Positions 8,372 through 17,268 of a stretch of DNA of 64,000 nucleotides are shown here, one piece after another. The stretch's first letter is position 1. Every line of letters begins with the position of its first letter. A model generated the notes under the pieces. The model was given only the letters and a program-made list of their open reading frames with translations, made no database searches and was not told where the DNA came from. The stretch comes from Bdellovibrio sp. NC01 (GTDB lineage Bacteria; Bdellovibrionota; Bdellovibrionia; Bdellovibrionales; Bdellovibrionaceae), in NCBI RefSeq assembly GCF_006874625.1, contig NZ_CP030034.1, forward strand, positions 2,790,001 through 2,854,000. Reading direction: 5' to 3'. The translations under genes and the position numbers were made by a program.

Positions 8372-8803
8372 TCACAGCTCGACGTCTGCGACAGCGCGAA
8401 GACGCTCAACTGGACGCCAATTTTCCATTGTGATACGCAAAGTATCTACCAAAAGATCCAGGTTTTCGTCTTCAATTGGGCCGCGAAGACCGATAACCAC
8501 GTCTTCGTTCCACTTCTCAACTTGTAAGCAAGTCTTCATTGGATTTGCATCTTCAAAAGATAACTCGAAGCTTTCAACTGTTGGGTAAACCATCACCAGA
8601 ATGTTCGCGCCTGAAGCTTTCGAACGATCTTTCGCGACAGCGACTTCGTTCAACAAGCGTTGTTGGATCATGAAGTAAATCTTCAGCGCCAACGACTCAT
8701 GAAACTGAGCGAAGTAGATGCGGATGGGACCATCAAAGATGGCACTGTTAAAAGCAGGATTAAAATATTTCGACTGCATTAAAGTGGTATACGATGATCT
8801 CAT
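8372..8803 (-). CDS. Conserved hypothetical protein
   Basis: A 143-residue soluble protein with no signal peptide or membrane helix. The ATG at 8803 is preceded by AGGGGGAA at ideal distance; an upstream ATG adding ten residues lacks this. The sequence is mixed alpha/beta with an acidic middle and a C-terminal WRPVERLRAVADVEL. I do not recognise a family. It sits directly upstream of the Flp/TadE-like gene on the same strand, so a role with that small membrane protein is possible but unproven. Confidence 0.7.
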   Translation of the reverse strand: MRSSYTTLMQSKYFNPAFNSAIFDGPIRIYFAQFHESLALKIYFMIQQRLLNEVAVAKDRSKASGANILVMVYPTVESFELSFEDANPMKTCLQVEKWNEDVVIGLRGPIEDENLDLLVDTLRITMENWRPVERLRAVADVEL

Positions 8804-8902
8804 TGTTGTAGCTTCCCCCTCACCACAACCCAAGACTAGAAAGAAACTTGCACTTTATTCAAACAAATAATTTAAGAATCTTAAATTTCTTAACGCAAGC
8901 TA

Positions 8903-10138
8903 TCATTTCAAAGGGTCAAAAGCCTTCTTTCCTCGAATGAAAACCTGCTTTTCAGAGGCCTCACCCACGCTATAGAACAAAGTCCGCCAATCTTGCGGAG
9001 TGCACACAAGATCAGCACTCTTGCCAACCTCCAAAGATCCGACTTCGTTTTGCAAATTCAAGGCGTACGCGGCACCCACTGTGTAAGCTGCCAGCACTTG
9101 AGGTAAAGACATTTTCATTTCAAGGCGTGCAAGCAAACCTACAAGATTCAGATCCTGCGTTGGCGAGGTGCCTGGATTAAAATCAGTCGCTAAAGCCACA
9201 CGAGCCCCCGCTTCGATCAATTCTTTTGCCGGAGGATATTTCGTACGCGTGTAAAGGTCCGCTGACGGCAACATCACACAAGTCACTTCCGATTTTGCCA
9301 AGGCTTTGATTTCTTTATCTGTGATTTGCAACAAGTGATCGCCTGATAAAGCGCCCAATTTTATCGCCGTATCTGCGCCCCCACTTAATGTCATTTGATC
9401 AGCATGAATCAAAACATCAAACCCGAGTTCTTGCGCACGACGCAGATATTTTTCTGACGCCTCTTTCGGGAAAAATCCTTTTTCAATAAAGACATCCACC
9501 CTGCGTGCGAGCTTTTTCTTTTTCACTTCTGGCAGAACTTTTTCCGACAAGAAATCCAAATAACTTTCGTAAGTTGAAAATTCAGGTGGCAGAGCATGAG
9601 CCCCCAGGAACGTAGCAACGGTTCTTGCGCCTTCAAGCTTCTGAACGGCTTGAAGGACTTTCAATTCATCTTTTAAGTTCAAGGCATAACCTGACTTCAC
9701 TTCAACCGTCGTGACACCTTGACTGATGAAATGGTTCACGCGCTTTTGACCTTGCTTCACAAGATCGTTTAAAGAAGAACCGCGCGTATGCTTCATGGTT
9801 GAAAGAATACCGCCACCCTTAGCCGCGATTTCCTGATAGCTAACACCTTGGTTGCGCATTTCAAATTCTGCGGCACGGTCACCTGCAAAAATCAGATGTG
9901 TGTGACACTCAACAAATCCAGGCAGGACTGTCATGCCTTTCATATCGAATTCTTTGTGATTTTTTTTGGCGAATTCTTTTGGCAACTTGTTGCCAATCCA
10001 CGCGATCTTGTCTTTTTCAATTAAGATCGATTGTTTGTGGGAAATGCTAAGATCTTCTTCAACAATATGGCGTCCGTGTTTTTCGCGCGCGCCTTGAAGA
10101 GTCAAAAGTGTCGAGATGTTTTTTAAAAGAATGCCCAT
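8903..10138 (-). CDS. hutI: Imidazolonepropionase
   Basis: HutI hydrolyses 4-imidazolone-5-propanoate to N-formimino-L-glutamate, step three of histidine breakdown. The 411-residue protein is of the amidohydrolase superfamily with the metal site HTH in ECHTHLIFAGDRA near residue 70, a His in HADQMTL, and a downstream ATDFNPGTSP stretch typical of HutI. The domain begins at MGILLKN (start 10138), but neither that ATG nor one at 10162 has a clear ribosome binding site. Both ATGs lie in the arms of a strong hairpin. The upstream neighbour is a small heat-shock gene 48 bases away; the other hut genes are at 38.5 and 45.3 kb. Confidence 0.95.
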   Translation of the reverse strand: MGILLKNISTLLTLQGAREKHGRHIVEEDLSISHKQSILIEKDKIAWIGNKLPKEFAKKNHKEFDMKGMTVLPGFVECHTHLIFAGDRAAEFEMRNQGVSYQEIAAKGGGILSTMKHTRGSSLNDLVKQGQKRVNHFISQGVTTVEVKSGYALNLKDELKVLQAVQKLEGARTVATFLGAHALPPEFSTYESYLDFLSEKVLPEVKKKKLARRVDVFIEKGFFPKEASEKYLRRAQELGFDVLIHADQMTLSGGADTAIKLGALSGDHLLQITDKEIKALAKSEVTCVMLPSADLYTRTKYPPAKELIEAGARVALATDFNPGTSPTQDLNLVGLLARLEMKMSLPQVLAAYTVGAAYALNLQNEVGSLEVGKSADLVCTPQDWRTLFYSVGEASEKQVFIRGKKAFDPLK

Positions 10139-10162
10139 GTGTTCATTCAAACACACGGGCAT
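10131..10162 (-). promoter_or_regulatory. 13-bp hairpin enclosing the hutI start codons
   Basis: Read on the reverse strand, ATGCCCGTGTGTT and AACACATGGGCAT form a 13-bp stem with one mismatch and a six-base loop. Both possible hutI ATGs are in the stem. TTCTTTT follows directly, so it could also act as a terminator for the upstream heat-shock gene. It may therefore limit hutI expression from hsp20 transcripts; this is inference. Confidence 0.55.
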
Positions 10163-10186
10163 GAGGGATCAAGGACTTTGGAGTTC

Positions 10187-10621
10187 CTATTGAATTTTAA
10201 TCGAATGACTGCGTGCGCCTTCCTGTTTTGGAATCGTCACATGCAATACACCATCTTTAAATTCCGCTTGAACTTTATCTGCGGCAACATGCGCTGGTAA
10301 GCTGAATGATCTTTGGAATTTTCCATGAACACGTTCAGCGTATTTACCTTCGCCTTTGGTTTCTTTTGTACGTTCACCAGAAATAGTTAAGACGTTGTCT
10401 TCAATATCAACCTTGATATTTTCTTTCGTCATTCCTGGCAAATCGGCTGTGACTAGATAAGCGTTTTCACGTTCATCGATGTCGACAGCAGGATTGAAAC
10501 TCATTCCACTGCGTGACAAAGCAGGCGAGCGATCAAACTCATTAATAAACTCTTCAAATTGCGAAAATAAATCGTTCGCAGGACGTCTTGCAGCCCAAGG
10601 GGCTAATGATCTCATAGGCAT
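10187..10621 (-). CDS. Small heat-shock protein, Hsp20/alpha-crystallin family
   Basis: A 144-residue holdase chaperone that binds unfolding proteins and keeps them soluble. The alpha-crystallin domain spans about residues 45-135, with PAVDIDERENAYLVTADLPGM at its start (shortened here), the DNVLTISGER strand and the terminal GVLHVTIPK motif. A good AGGAGG site precedes the ATG. A promoter with a heat-shock-like spacing lies about 70-95 bases upstream. Family is certain; the exact client set and oligomer size cannot be seen. A terminator-like hairpin follows, overlapping the start of hutI. Confidence 0.95.
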   Translation of the reverse strand: MPMRSLAPWAARRPANDLFSQFEEFINEFDRSPALSRSGMSFNPAVDIDERENAYLVTADLPGMTKENIKVDIEDNVLTISGERTKETKGEGKYAERVHGKFQRSFSLPAHVAADKVQAEFKDGVLHVTIPKQEGARSHSIKIQ

Positions 10622-10686
10622 AAAATCCTCCTAGTTTTGAGTAATAAAACATTGCGAAGGTATTTTCCGGAATCACTTCTCAAGGT

Positions 10687-10716
10687 TAGTATGTGGTCGT
10701 CTTCAAAGGTGTCAAG
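10687..10716 (-). promoter_or_regulatory. Candidate heat-shock (sigma-32-like) promoter of the hsp20 gene
   Basis: On the reverse strand, CTTGAC is followed after 14 bases by CCACATACTA. This resembles the sigma-32 pattern CTTGAA with a 13-17 base spacer and CCCCATNTA. It also contains a TTGACA -35 hexamer, so a housekeeping promoter with a weak -10 is the alternative. Confidence 0.45.
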
Positions 10717-10770
10717 TTAGGCAGAAAAAAGAAATTATCCTTAAGTCGAAACCAGGATTTCACGTTGTGA

Positions 10771-10803
10771 CTAAAAACAAAGGGCCGGTCTACTGACCAG
10801 CCC
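10771..10803 (-). terminator. Rho-independent terminator of the minor-pilin operon
   Basis: GGGCTGGTC and GACCGGCCC (reverse strand) form a 9-bp stem with one G-T pair and loop AGTA, followed by TTTGTTTTT. It lies 33 bases after the stop of the EF-hand protein gene, so it should end the four-gene prepilin transcript. Confidence 0.85.
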
Positions 10804-10835
10804 TTCTTTGATTTAACATTTTTAAATATATGGCC

Positions 10836-12047
10836 TTAGTGATTTTCTGGAGCAAACCACAAGTCGATGACTTCGCCCTTTTTCTCTTTACCTTTTTCAA
10901 TAAAGATAAATGAACTGCGTTCGCGCACTTGCGCACGACCCGCAACACTGTTCACGGCCGAGCCATCATATTTTAAACTGATGGATTTGATTTTTGTTTT
11001 AAGCGGAACCAATTCACCTTTTTGTGAAATGCCGTCACCGTTTTTATCAAACCACAAAAGCAATTTTCCAAAGTCTTTGTCTTTGCTGTCAATAACGCCG
11101 TCTTTGTTGCTATCGAATTCACGAAGCGCTTCAAAACCATTTTTGTATTTGCCGCTTTCGTTACCGAACAACTCTTCAGCCTTTGTGATTTTACCATCGC
11201 CATCACGATCAATCGCAATGAAGGCACCTGGTGCACCCGCCTCTGGCCACATTGATTTGCCCGAAGGATTCAATGGGAAGTCCACAGACGCTTTAAACTC
11301 TGGGCGCTTATCATCAAAGAACACCATCAATGGAGAAAAGAAGCCTCCGCAGAAACCATTCTCCCCAGGGAAGTAGGCAGCGACATTATAAGTCTTTTTA
11401 TCTTTCGAAGCCGCTGTGTAAACGCTGGCTGAAAGAGGTCCCGTATAACCGCGATAGTCGTCAGGGTTCACAGAACTTTTCATACCATTTTCATAGTACG
11501 GTCCTGAGTATTGACCACGATTGCCCGGAGTTTCAAACTCTTGATCAAAAGAAACAGATCCCAATTCCGCAGCGATACTTGCCTGCGAAATATTGCCGTT
11601 TTCATCCACTGTTACAGAGGACGCAATCGGCAGATTCAAGCGCACGACGTTGCCGGAAACGGCACCAGTCACATTCATACCCGCTGGAGCAGAAATCGCT
11701 GAAGCAGGAATTGCCAGCGAATTCAAACCGCCACTTGGTGTAACAAGTGAAGCAGGATATTTAACCATGATCTTTTTTTCCACGCCGTGGTCTTTAACGA
11801 TCAAGGTCATATTCACAATACTGTATGGAGAGATTGGATTCGTCACAAAACGAAGATTCGTACCGAAGCACGTATTCGTGATAACGATGCTGAGACCGTC
11901 ATCAGTAGAGCGTGTGACTTGACCAGAAAGAACGACGCCTTGGAAACCAGCCGTCGAACCCGCCCCCGAGTTCACTGTTCCAGGGTCACCCGCAAAGGCG
12001 ACACTTGCCATGGCACCAACGAATGGCACCAAAGACCACTTAAACAT
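10836..12047 (-). CDS. Secreted EF-hand calcium-binding protein of the minor-pilin operon
   Basis: A 403-residue protein with a signal peptide (cleavage near SVAFA-GD). The first 260 residues are beta-rich with no family I recognise. The C-terminal part carries three EF-hand-type calcium loops at about 280-291 (DRDGDGKITKAE), 312-323 (DSNKDGVIDSKD) and 334-345 (DKNGDGISQKGE), in the LFG...FEAL...LWxDxNGDGxS arrangement known from RTX-like secreted proteins. AGGGGG precedes the ATG. It is the last gene of a prepilin operon, 12 bases after a PilW-like gene, where PilY1-type tip proteins often sit. A calcium-controlled pilus-tip or adhesion role is inference. Confidence 0.8.
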   Translation of the reverse strand: MFKWSLVPFVGAMASVAFAGDPGTVNSGAGSTAGFQGVVLSGQVTRSTDDGLSIVITNTCFGTNLRFVTNPISPYSIVNMTLIVKDHGVEKKIMVKYPASLVTPSGGLNSLAIPASAISAPAGMNVTGAVSGNVVRLNLPIASSVTVDENGNISQASIAAELGSVSFDQEFETPGNRGQYSGPYYENGMKSSVNPDDYRGYTGPLSASVYTAASKDKKTYNVAAYFPGENGFCGGFFSPLMVFFDDKRPEFKASVDFPLNPSGKSMWPEAGAPGAFIAIDRDGDGKITKAEELFGNESGKYKNGFEALREFDSNKDGVIDSKDKDFGKLLLWFDKNGDGISQKGELVPLKTKIKSISLKYDGSAVNSVAGRAQVRERSSFIFIEKGKEKKGEVIDLWFAPENH

Positions 12048-12059
12048 ACAAGCCCCCTA

Positions 12060-13019
12060 TCATTTCCCCGTTCGAACAATATTAAAGTAAACCACTGAGT
12101 CGTGTGGATCTTTACGCGAAAACTCAACGCGATCGATGTCATAGGCAACCAATGACGGCGATGTAAATTGAGAACCCTTGTAAATGCTCCTCCACAAGTT
12201 CACTTTTTTAGTTTTACTGTCCTGATCTAAATAATACTTGATAATCGATACAGCCTTCAAGCGCACAAGAGGAGCGGCTCCTCCCATCGGCGGTATTTCT
12301 CTTAAGAACGAATCTTCGTTCTCAATCGTCTCATTCGGATACATTGGATTTGTACGAATCAGCAAATTGAGCTTAACCGGTGTAAGCCTTGTTTCACCCA
12401 TCGCACTGACTTCACCCACAAAAATCGGAGAGCGTGCCGGGCGATTGTAGTTAGGACCAAACGCCGTCATTTCGCGAACCATTGCGGGTGTATCAAGCAT
12501 TAATAACACTCCAGGCTGCCAGAACAACGGCTGCGCTTGCGCCACGGCATTGCCTTGATTCAAAGAAACAAAGTTTAACGGTGCCGCGACATTTGGATCT
12601 GTCGGAATATATGGAATCTTGTAAGCCGAGCGCGGCGTATACATCACCGATGAACCGAGTTTTTCATTCACGATCATCACCGTGAAATCTTTTTTACCCG
12701 TGATCGACATCGTGTATTTGCGTGGCTCATTGTCCATCGACTTTGACGAGCGTTCGGATTCAAAATCAAAAAAGTTGCGGCCCGTATCATCGCTTAAGCT
12801 GAAATTATTAAACGACGGCTCTGAGTATTTTAAATCTTTTAGTAACACACGCTCGGCGATGATGCTGTCCGTTTTATCTTCGATGTCATTGACGATTTCA
12901 TTGCGAGTTTTTGAAGAAAACACGAAGAACGAAGCCGTGACCATCCCCACGATGGCCATCAAAGCAACACCGACTAAAAGTTCTGAAAGAGTGAAACCTT
13001 TATTGTTTAACTTCTTCAT
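12060..13019 (-). CDS. Minor pilin/pseudopilin, PilW-like
   Basis: The 319-residue protein starts MKKLNNKGFTLSELLVGVAL: a short basic leader, Gly then Phe at the prepilin peptidase site, and Glu at +5 of a long hydrophobic helix. It is a type IV prepilin by this N-terminus. The size and position after a PilV-like gene fit PilW-type minor pilins, but the C-terminal domain is not close enough to assign by eye. Its ATG overlaps the upstream stop (ATGA). The C-terminal domain should lie in the periplasm or at the pilus tip. Confidence 0.85.
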   Translation of the reverse strand: MKKLNNKGFTLSELLVGVALMAIVGMVTASFFVFSSKTRNEIVNDIEDKTDSIIAERVLLKDLKYSEPSFNNFSLSDDTGRNFFDFESERSSKSMDNEPRKYTMSITGKKDFTVMIVNEKLGSSVMYTPRSAYKIPYIPTDPNVAAPLNFVSLNQGNAVAQAQPLFWQPGVLLMLDTPAMVREMTAFGPNYNRPARSPIFVGEVSAMGETRLTPVKLNLLIRTNPMYPNETIENEDSFLREIPPMGGAAPLVRLKAVSIIKYYLDQDSKTKKVNLWRSIYKGSQFTSPSLVAYDIDRVEFSRKDPHDSVVYFNIVRTGK

Positions 13020-13501
13020 TGTGCATTCACCACAAACTGATAATCCATGTAACCGTATGTGCCCACCGCTGTCGGAGTTCCTTCAGCCGTCGGTGTACCC
13101 GTCGCCCAATCTTTATGACTCATACGAACCGTCACAAGATAAAGACCCTTCATATTCGGATACGCTTGAATCACATAACCATAACGACCAGGGCAACCCG
13201 GGCATTGCTCCGCGGTCGACAACGTTCCGTTACCCCAAGCCATCGGCAACTTATCGACTTGCAGAGCTTTATCACGCTCTTCATCGCTGGTTGCATAATT
13301 GATTTGGTACATACGAACGTTAGGACGAATATTTTCGATCACATCATTGATTTGTTTGTACAAAGAGTTCTTCGTTCCTGAATCCTTGGCGACCTTCTTC
13401 ATTCCCAACATACCGGAAATAAAGAACGAGCCCACGATGGTAATCATCGCTAAACCCAAAAGGGATTCAATAATCGTAAGACCTTTATTGTTTAACTTCA
13501 T
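13016..13501 (-). CDS. Minor pilin/pseudopilin, PilV/GspI-like
   Basis: A 161-residue prepilin beginning MKLNNKGLTIIESLLGLAM, with Gly-Leu at the cleavage site and Glu at +5. The start is the ATG at 13501, which overlaps the stop of the giant upstream gene by ATGA; longer forms would lie inside that gene. A Cys pair sits in EQCPGCPGRYGYV, which could form a disulfide or bind metal. Order and size in the cluster are like PilV between PilX-like and PilW-like partners. Confidence 0.83.
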   Translation of the reverse strand: MKLNNKGLTIIESLLGLAMITIVGSFFISGMLGMKKVAKDSGTKNSLYKQINDVIENIRPNVRMYQINYATSDEERDKALQVDKLPMAWGNGTLSTAEQCPGCPGRYGYVIQAYPNMKGLYLVTVRMSHKDWATGTPTAEGTPTAVGTYGYMDYQFVVNAQ

Positions 13502-16254
13502 ATGCCTGACTCCCTTGCCACTTCCAGAACATAGAAACGCACCATGCGATTTTTGCACAGATGCGAACTGACGCCTGGAACTGCACCGCAATCAGGATCT
13601 ACGGTCGTCCAACGGAATGGATCGGCTTTGGATCTTAAAGAAATCGCGTTACAACGGTACAAGTTCGATAAGTCTGTAATAGATGGACTTGGATGCCATA
13701 CCGGGAACCTGTTGATCGAAGTACAATCAACGTTGTTCTGACCTTTCAAGACACCCGCTTGACGTAATTCAAATGTCGCTTGTGGATGATAGATCGTACT
13801 CCAACGAATTCCTGATTTATAAGCTGAATCATCGATCTCTACACCTTGAGAAACGATGATCGATGCAATGATACGCAACGGAGTCGAACGACTTTCAATA
13901 CGCAATTTTTCACACGTTAAGAAGCCCGTCACAAAATCCGCAGAGCTTTTAATAATGCACGTTCTTGCAATCGAGTGAACTTCAAAATTCACTGAACCAT
14001 TCGCGCGCGAAGCATTGGTGTTGTCGAAGATAATGTCTTTACGATCATCGTAAGCATCCGTGAAGGCCCACGAGTTTCGAGAACTACCGGTAAACGAAGT
14101 TCCCCAATCCGTACCACCAAATGCTGTTGAACCATTCAGACCTTGAATGGCGCAAAGTTTTTCCAAGTTCTGATTGATGTCACCCAAAGGCAAGCTGCCC
14201 TTGCTTGTTCCAGAATAATCAGACACAGAGTCAAATGGGACGTAATCGCCACCTTGATATTTAAAGTTTAAATACCCGTTCGTTTTTTGGAACATACTCG
14301 GGCGCAAAGAAGAACGACGGTCGAAACTGACGTCATAAGCTTGCAGCTTCAACGACATATCCAACGGTTCGCCCATGCTATTTACGAGCATTTCAGGATG
14401 CTCGATTTGAATATGCAAATCCTTAAATGTTGGATTTGTATTTTCAGGATCTGGTGCATCCATGGAAATAGTAATTTTCGGTTGAACCTTTTCGTCTGAT
14501 TCCGCTTTTGAAAGCTTATCTTGCAAAGCCACAAGATTTGCTTTGATCGCATCCATTTCTCTATCTTTAGCTGCTTTTTCAGCCTTACGACGTTCAACAC
14601 GGTTGCGATCCGATTCGACTTCAGCTTCAAGATCGGCAATTCGGCGTTTGTCTGGTGGCGACTGCGCACGAGCGGCCTCTAAAGCATCGCGTGAACGTTC
14701 AAAATCACGTTCCGCATCAGCAATTCTTGCATCTAATGCATTTAGTTCCGTGTTCAAACGATCACGGTCTTCTTGCGCATTGCTAAGCTGTTTATTCAAC
14801 GAGTCTTTAAGTTTCGAAAGATCGACTTTAGGCTCCAACGTGACTGAACCATTGTTTGGAATGTCACCATTCACTTCCAATGTCGTATTCCAACCGTTGG
14901 CACTAAGTGGCGCCAATACCAACTTAAAGTTGGCAATCGCACCCGTGTTAGCACTCATACTTGAATCAGCAAGAGCGCCTCGTGCTGCATACGGCGCTTG
15001 CGCTTCACCACGCTGAACTGAGAATTGATTTTGTTTTGTCAGACCTAAACGATAATCAAAGTTGCTTCCGGATTTTTTCGTCAAGACACCTGTCAAAATA
15101 CTGTCTTGTGTCTGCTTCAAAGATGTCATCGCCAATGTTCTGTCGATACATTGTTTCATCAAAGTTTTATCAACAGTTTGTTGTGCCGTTTTTCCAGACA
15201 AGTTATCAAGACCGCCATCACGGCCGCCGTCAACGTCGACACCTTTTAAAAAGCCACCGAATTCAGAAATATTAGACCAAAACTGATCCGTCGCGCCCCC
15301 CGCTGAACTTGGGCGGAATTCTTTTTGCGAGCGCATGATCGGACCTTCACCCATGATGACTTTTTCATTGAAAGTCACTGGAGAATACATCGAATCTGTC
15401 GCTGATTTATCAGCAGGATTTGGCAAATAAATAGAGCCATTCACATAAACCGGGCTGTCAAAAACAAGCCCTGGATACTGACCCGCCTGCGCTTTAGAAT
15501 TGAACATTTTAAAGGCAACGTCGCCCACAACCGGCGACACACTTGTGGCTTGATCCAAACGCATGTCACCCGCAACCAGCAACGCAAAACTGCCCACTTC
15601 ACGTGGGTAAACGCCGACAAACGATGTCGCGATCAGTTTGCTGCCTGCAACTTCGATCACTTTTCCGGCGTCATCCAAAAGTTGCACTGTCACTTTGACA
15701 TAAGTTTCGCGACCGTATTCAGGAATCAAAGCACGTTTATCGCGTTCAATCGTGATATCGAAAGCGCTGACTTTGTAGCCTTTAAGATCGGCGATGATTT
15801 TATAAACCGGATGTAACGCTGAAAAACTGTTGATTGAAATTCGCGCCGCAATTTTATCTATCGGTGCTGCGGCAGCATTGCCATAACCCGTTGCTTTTAA
15901 GAAATCGACAGTCTCTTGTTTCATCAACAAGCGCTCAACGGAACGCGGATGCGATAGCAATTCAGACGTTGTTGCCGGAGTGCTCTTACCACAATTTTCT
16001 GGCATCCATGAATCTGAAAAACACCAGCGTTGTTTCACTCCTAGCAAAGTGAAATCAAGCATCGAATGCAAAGCCAAACGTGTTGTGATGATTGAAGCTG
16101 TTTTGGAAACTTGTTGGCGATGTTTAATAACTGTTGGTGAAAGATAATAGATCATCGCGCCAACGATGCCGATGGCAACTAATGCCTGAATAAAGGCGCT
16201 TCCTCGCTCAGAACGAACGAGGGACTGGGATGTTTCAGTATCCAGTGGTTTCAT
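13498..16254 (-). CDS. Giant PilX/GspK-like prepilin with coiled-coil insert
   Basis: A 918-residue protein whose N-terminus has a long polar leader, then ERGSAFIQALVAIGIVGAM. The Gly-Ser site and hydrophobic helix are prepilin-like, but +5 is Gln rather than Glu, as often in PilX/GspK tip subunits, which lack Glu5. Around residues 478-588 there is a strongly charged heptad-rich coiled coil. The C-terminal part is beta-rich with several Cys. This is several times larger than PilX (about 200) or GspK (about 330). The start at 16254 fits GGGGAG nine bases upstream; an in-frame TTG at 16260 is too close to it. It opens the four-gene operon. Confidence 0.75.
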   Translation of the reverse strand: MKPLDTETSQSLVRSERGSAFIQALVAIGIVGAMIYYLSPTVIKHRQQVSKTASIITTRLALHSMLDFTLLGVKQRWCFSDSWMPENCGKSTPATTSELLSHPRSVERLLMKQETVDFLKATGYGNAAAAPIDKIAARISINSFSALHPVYKIIADLKGYKVSAFDITIERDKRALIPEYGRETYVKVTVQLLDDAGKVIEVAGSKLIATSFVGVYPREVGSFALLVAGDMRLDQATSVSPVVGDVAFKMFNSKAQAGQYPGLVFDSPVYVNGSIYLPNPADKSATDSMYSPVTFNEKVIMGEGPIMRSQKEFRPSSAGGATDQFWSNISEFGGFLKGVDVDGGRDGGLDNLSGKTAQQTVDKTLMKQCIDRTLAMTSLKQTQDSILTGVLTKKSGSNFDYRLGLTKQNQFSVQRGEAQAPYAARGALADSSMSANTGAIANFKLVLAPLSANGWNTTLEVNGDIPNNGSVTLEPKVDLSKLKDSLNKQLSNAQEDRDRLNTELNALDARIADAERDFERSRDALEAARAQSPPDKRRIADLEAEVESDRNRVERRKAEKAAKDREMDAIKANLVALQDKLSKAESDEKVQPKITISMDAPDPENTNPTFKDLHIQIEHPEMLVNSMGEPLDMSLKLQAYDVSFDRRSSLRPSMFQKTNGYLNFKYQGGDYVPFDSVSDYSGTSKGSLPLGDINQNLEKLCAIQGLNGSTAFGGTDWGTSFTGSSRNSWAFTDAYDDRKDIIFDNTNASRANGSVNFEVHSIARTCIIKSSADFVTGFLTCEKLRIESRSTPLRIIASIIVSQGVEIDDSAYKSGIRWSTIYHPQATFELRQAGVLKGQNNVDCTSINRFPVWHPSPSITDLSNLYRCNAISLRSKADPFRWTTVDPDCGAVPGVSSHLCKNRMVRFYVLEVARESGI

Positions 16255-16311
16255 TATCAAAGACTCCCCATGGATTCTTCGACATAAAACCTCTGGACCT
16301 TAACTACAAAT

Positions 16312-16334
16312 TCTCGGTTTTTCTCAAATCGAGA
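16312..16334 (-). terminator. Weak hairpin after gpmA
   Basis: TCTCGGTTT and AAATCGAGA form a 9-bp stem (one G-T pair) with a five-base loop between gpmA and the prepilin operon. No good T-run follows, so termination would be weak. Confidence 0.35.
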
Positions 16335-16337
16335 CGA

Positions 16338-17084
16338 TTACTTCGCTTTTCCTTGATTCGCGACCGATTCAATCGCCGCTTTGACCTCTTCAGGGTCACC
16401 GATGAACTCTTTTTTCAGGACTTTTAAGTCTTTATCAAGTTCATACATGAGTGGAATTCCTGTCGGCATATTCACGCCCATGATTTCATCAGGAGTCATG
16501 TTTTCAAGATGCTGCATCAACGCACGCAAGCTATTACCATGAGCCACGATCAAAACTTTTTCGCCGCCTTTAATTTTTGGCGCAATCGTGTTGTTCCACA
16601 AAGGAAGGAATCTTGCGACCGTGTCTTTCAAAGACTCTTGGCTTGGCAGAAGATGCTTGTCCACATGCTTGTAACGCGGATCATGAGAAGGATGGCGAGG
16701 ATCACTCGTCTCCATTGCTGGAGGTGGAGTGTCGTAACTGCGACGCCAGATTTTTACTTGGTCTTCACCGTGACGAGCCGCAGTCTCAGCTTTGTTCAAA
16801 CCCTGTAGGGCTCCGTAGTGTCTTTCGTTAAGACGCCAGTCTTTGTGGACAGGAAGCCACACTTGATCGATCTCATCGAGAACGTAATTCAGAGTTTTAA
16901 TCGCTCTTTTCAGAACTGATGTGTACGCAATATCAAATGTAAAGCCTCTGTCTTTGAGGGCTTTTCCACCTTTTAGAGCTTCGGCTCGACCTTTTTCAGA
17001 AAGATCTACGTCTTGCCAGCCTGTGAATCTGTTCTCTTGGTTCCACACACTCTCACCGTGTCTAATTAGCACCAACTTGTACAC
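16338..17084 (-). CDS. gpmA: 2,3-bisphosphoglycerate-dependent phosphoglycerate mutase
   Basis: GpmA interconverts 3- and 2-phosphoglycerate in glycolysis and gluconeogenesis. The 248-residue protein has the phospho-acceptor His in [10 protein letters not shown] (residue 9), the family signature [27 protein letters not shown], and the second catalytic His in VAHGNSLRA. The start is GTG at 17084, with AAGGAG eight bases before it. It diverges from sucA across a 184-base gap that should hold both promoters. The assignment is secure. Confidence 0.96.
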   Translation of the reverse strand: MYKLVLIRHGESVWNQENRFTGWQDVDLSEKGRAEALKGGKALKDRGFTFDIAYTSVLKRAIKTLNYVLDEIDQVWLPVHKDWRLNERHYGALQGLNKAETAARHGEDQVKIWRRSYDTPPPAMETSDPRHPSHDPRYKHVDKHLLPSQESLKDTVARFLPLWNNTIAPKIKGGEKVLIVAHGNSLRALMQHLENMTPDEIMGVNMPTGIPLMYELDKDLKVLKKEFIGDPEEVKAAIESVANQGKAK

Positions 17085-17268
17085 GTTTAAACTCCTTCAT
17101 TTTGGCTTAGAAAAGAGCTATCATGACAGAGCTTTCGTTGAACATCAAAACCCGCGATTTTGCTACGCATTAATGAGTTACAAAGCCTCGAGTTTTTGAA
17201 AAATTAGGGAAGCATTTTTAGCGTCATACAAAGCCTACGTAAACTTAGGCCAACAAGAGGAACATCTC

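Noticed and set aside
10131-10162. Terminal inverted repeat of a mobile element.
   Set aside because: There is no transposase, no second copy and no target duplication; the repeat is a local hairpin.
14543-15016. A long Ser/Arg-rich open frame on the plus strand.
   Set aside because: It is the antisense shadow of the Glu/Arg-rich coiled coil of the giant prepilin, has no ribosome binding site and no plausible composition.
17085-17268. Defined sigma-70 promoters between gpmA and sucA.
   Set aside because: TTGAAC and TTGAAA -35-like hexamers exist, but neither has a matching -10 at 16-18 bases.
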